Positions 22,417-23,513 of a stretch of 23,513 bases of DNA are shown in pieces; the stretch's first letter is position 1; each line of letters begins with the position of its first letter. The stretch is taken from assembly GCA_002359495.1 (NCBI GenBank), contig DENB01000056.1, positions 1 through 23,513 on the forward strand. The letters run 5' to 3'. Made by a program: the position numbers and the translations under genes. The notes under the pieces were generated by a model, which saw nothing but the letters and a program-made list of their open reading frames with translations, was not told the origin of the DNA and did no database searches. The DNA is from Enterobacteriaceae bacterium UBA2655 (GTDB lineage: Bacteria; Pseudomonadota; Gammaproteobacteria; Enterobacterales; Enterobacteriaceae).

Positions 22417-22555
22417 TTGCAAGCCGCAACTGTGTCCGAAAGAGAGCGAAGATGAGCAAGGATAATGATCGGTAAATAAGTATGTCGTGGGTGCAAGGAA
22501 ACTGCAGCGTGGCAGATTTTTTGCCAGGCTTAAAAGCCAGACAACAGGAGGAAAT

Positions 22556-22795
22556 ATGAAAGACCGAGCATATGAATCCCTTTCCAACGAGGATGAGGTC
22601 CGCTGCATTATCGGTCAGGCTGTTATTGAGTTGAGCGATGAGCATCAGCCCGTGAACAAATCAACGCTCTCCCTCAAGCTATTATCGATGGCCGACCGGG
22701 ACCGTGACGATGAACGCGTGCTGCTTTACTGGATTGCCAGGAAAGCGATTAATCAGCCGCATCAACTGAATATAAGCGCCCGCAGCTGGGGGTAA
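22556..22795 (+). CDS. YmgB/AriR-like small regulatory protein
   Basis: A 79-residue acidic cytoplasmic protein. The segment EDEVRCIIGQAVIELSDEHQPVNKSTLSLKLL (residues 12-43, split as EDEVRCIIGQAVIELSDEH and PVNKSTLSLKLL) resembles the core of the YmgB/AriR family, two-helix dimeric proteins that modulate Rcs signalling, biofilm formation and acid resistance in E. coli. The match is by pattern, not clear identity. I place the start at ATG 22556, which has an excellent AGGAGG at 5 bases, over an upstream in-frame codon. It diverges from yhjX over a 266-bp gap. A hairpin follows it, then the leader of a type VI secretion locus. Confidence 0.65.
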   Translation: MKDRAYESLSNEDEVRCIIGQAVIELSDEHQPVNKSTLSLKLLSMADRDRDDERVLLYWIARKAINQPHQLNISARSWG

Positions 22796-22806
22796 GTCCT
22801 GATAAC

Positions 22807-22826
22807 GGGCGGGCACCAGCTCGCCC
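22807..22826 (+). terminator. Hairpin after the YmgB/AriR-like gene
   Basis: The stem GGGCGGGC / GCTCGCCC (one G-T pair) with loop ACCA lies 12 bases past the stop codon. Only a weak T-containing tail follows. Confidence 0.5.
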
Positions 22827-23174
22827 ATTGCTTCGTCACGCGCGAGTGAAAAAGCGCGTCAGATAGCCTCTGGATGAAGGGGCATCGTTATTCGCTCACT
22901 TTCTTCCTGCACGAAGCGAATATTGCTGAAAGTTCATTATTTGTCGCTGGATTCAACATGGCCGCCGCGGAATAACTGACAGGAATGAAAAGGTAACTCT
23001 GTTCTTCTCAGGGGTTGTTTATTAACTTTGGGCAACGGAGCACTATTACTGGCTGTGTTATCTCCCTTTCAGAATCCCGAACTCACCCCTTTGCTTTTTC
23101 TCGCCTTTCCGTGGTTATTCATCCGCTCTGTATTTTCTTCGCCATTTATTAATATATTTTTAATGTTGCAGATA

Positions 23175-23188
23175 TTGATATGCGTCAA
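23175..23188. promoter_or_regulatory. FNR-like box
   Basis: TTGATatgcGTCAA matches the FNR consensus TTGAT-N4-ATCAA at nine of ten defined positions. It lies 258 bp before tssB. Oxygen-dependent control of the secretion locus would follow if it is used; position relative to a promoter is unknown. Confidence 0.4.
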
Positions 23189-23221
23189 GTTAAATCCATC
23201 CTTTTAATAAAGCTCTGTCTG

Positions 23222-23254
23222 CTTTTATTTCTTCAAAATAAAAGTTCTTTTTTA
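23222..23254 (+). terminator. AT-rich stem-loop with T tract
   Basis: The perfect 9-bp stem CTTTTATTT / AAATAAAAG with loop CTTCA is followed by TTCTTTTTTA. The stem has few GC pairs, so it may be a weak terminator or a leader structure. Confidence 0.35.
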
Positions 23255-23446
23255 TAGTGGTAATGGTTTTTTTTCTGATATATCAGGAGCGCTTATCGTT
23301 ATTAAATAGAGGAAAATTCTTAGTTATTGTCTTATGGCAAATTAAAGATCGGCATACTTGATCTTTTTTCGATCATTGCTCTATTATCGCCGGCGACAAA
23401 CCGTAGCGTGAAAAGTGTGCACAGCGATAAACTAAGGGATGATGAG

Positions 23447-23513
23447 ATGGCTGACAGTTTCCAGAATGAAGTGCCCAAGGCACGTATTAATCTAAAACTT
23501 GACCTGCATACGG
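23447..23513 (+). CDS. tssB: Type VI secretion sheath small subunit TssB (VipA), N-terminus only
   Basis: The frame opens at ATG 23447 and runs off the right edge after 22 codons. The product starts MADSFQNEVPKARINLKLDL followed by HT, the highly conserved N-terminus of TssB/VipA, which pairs with TssC/VipC to form the contractile sheath of the type VI secretion system in the cytoplasm. A purine-rich AAGGGATGATGAG precedes the start. TssB is commonly the first gene of its operon, so a type VI cluster should continue to the right. Confidence 0.85.
   Translation, partial: MADSFQNEVPKARINLKLDLHT

Larger units (their letters stand above)
22796..23446. other. AT-rich leader region of the type VI secretion locus
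   Basis: This 651-bp stretch has no convincing gene. The left part is ordinary GC. From about 23030 on it is markedly AT-rich with T runs, the base composition often bound by H-NS. Notable parts are an FNR-like dyad at 23175, an AT stem-loop with T tract at 23222-23254, a 12-bp palindrome CTGATATATCAG at 23275-23286, and a weak hairpin at 23344-23366. Confidence 0.7.

Noticed and set aside
22290..22496. N-terminal extension of yhjX by 69 residues
   Set aside because: It would cover the YpdB binding repeats; the internal ATG has a good ribosome site and matches the E. coli N-terminus.
22874..22975. Plus-strand 33-residue frame (starts MKGHRYSLTFF) in the gap before tssB
   Set aside because: No Shine-Dalgarno sequence, no signal or helix pattern, and no known relative; not enough to call a gene.
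22807..23446. Sigma-54 promoter for the type VI locus
   Set aside because: I looked for TGGCAC-N5-TTGC-type elements and found no acceptable match.

Overview
The window looks like chromosomal DNA of a GC-rich enterobacterium. Many products are close to Escherichia coli proteins (NupC, MntH, YpeC, Glk, YpdB, YpdA, AlaC, the 23-residue YpdK, YhjX). Part of the order (nupC<>mntH, ypeC, glk, ypdB-ypdA, alaC, ypdK) follows the E. coli nupC-to-alaC region, with insertions and losses between. GC-rich codon use plus a sulfur operon, a thiol dioxygenase and a type VI secretion locus suggest Erwiniaceae (Pantoea, Mixta or Erwinia type). The genus is inference.

Layout. 1-3436 (minus strand): a tightly coupled four-gene organosulfur operon, in transcription order a flavin-dependent monooxygenase, a SsuA-like binding protein, a thiol dioxygenase and a multi-domain rhodanese cut by the left edge. 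3630-6426: divergent nupC and mntH, with a clear MntR box and a probable Fur box. 6476-7972: ypeC-like DUF2502 gene and a YghZ-type aldo/keto reductase. 7973-8385: a regulatory stretch holding a LacI-type palindrome, a terminator with no gene before it, and a glk promoter. 8386-11832: glk and the convergent pyruvate-sensing pair ypdB-ypdA. 12104-14089: a GNAT acetyltransferase, alaC and the micro-gene ypdK.

14296-19143 is accessory: an EmrB/EmrA-type efflux pair diverges from an IclR-type regulator that is followed by a UspA gene and an unrecognised membrane-anchored protein. The divergent promoters contain two copies of a 21-bp operator 44 bp apart. 19389-20148 holds two small lipoprotein genes, one a 48-residue His/Gly-rich protein, in relatively AT-rich DNA. 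20149-21027 is an SMP-30/gluconolactonase family gene. 21069-22289 is yhjX, the known YpdAB target. Its upstream region carries an exact YpdB half-motif within three 21-bp-spaced repeats, so sensor, regulator and target lie in one neighbourhood. 22556-22795 is a small YmgB/AriR-like gene. An AT-rich 650-bp stretch then leads into the start of tssB, the first visible gene of a type VI secretion cluster beyond the right edge.

The most notable points are the yhjX promoter array beside its own regulator, the sulfur operon whose monooxygenase lacks the SsuD catalytic residues, the mirrored operator pair of the efflux locus, the orphan terminator before glk, and two short genes (ypdK and the His-rich lipoprotein) that length cut-offs would miss. 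I saw no IS element, tRNA, rRNA or CRISPR array.
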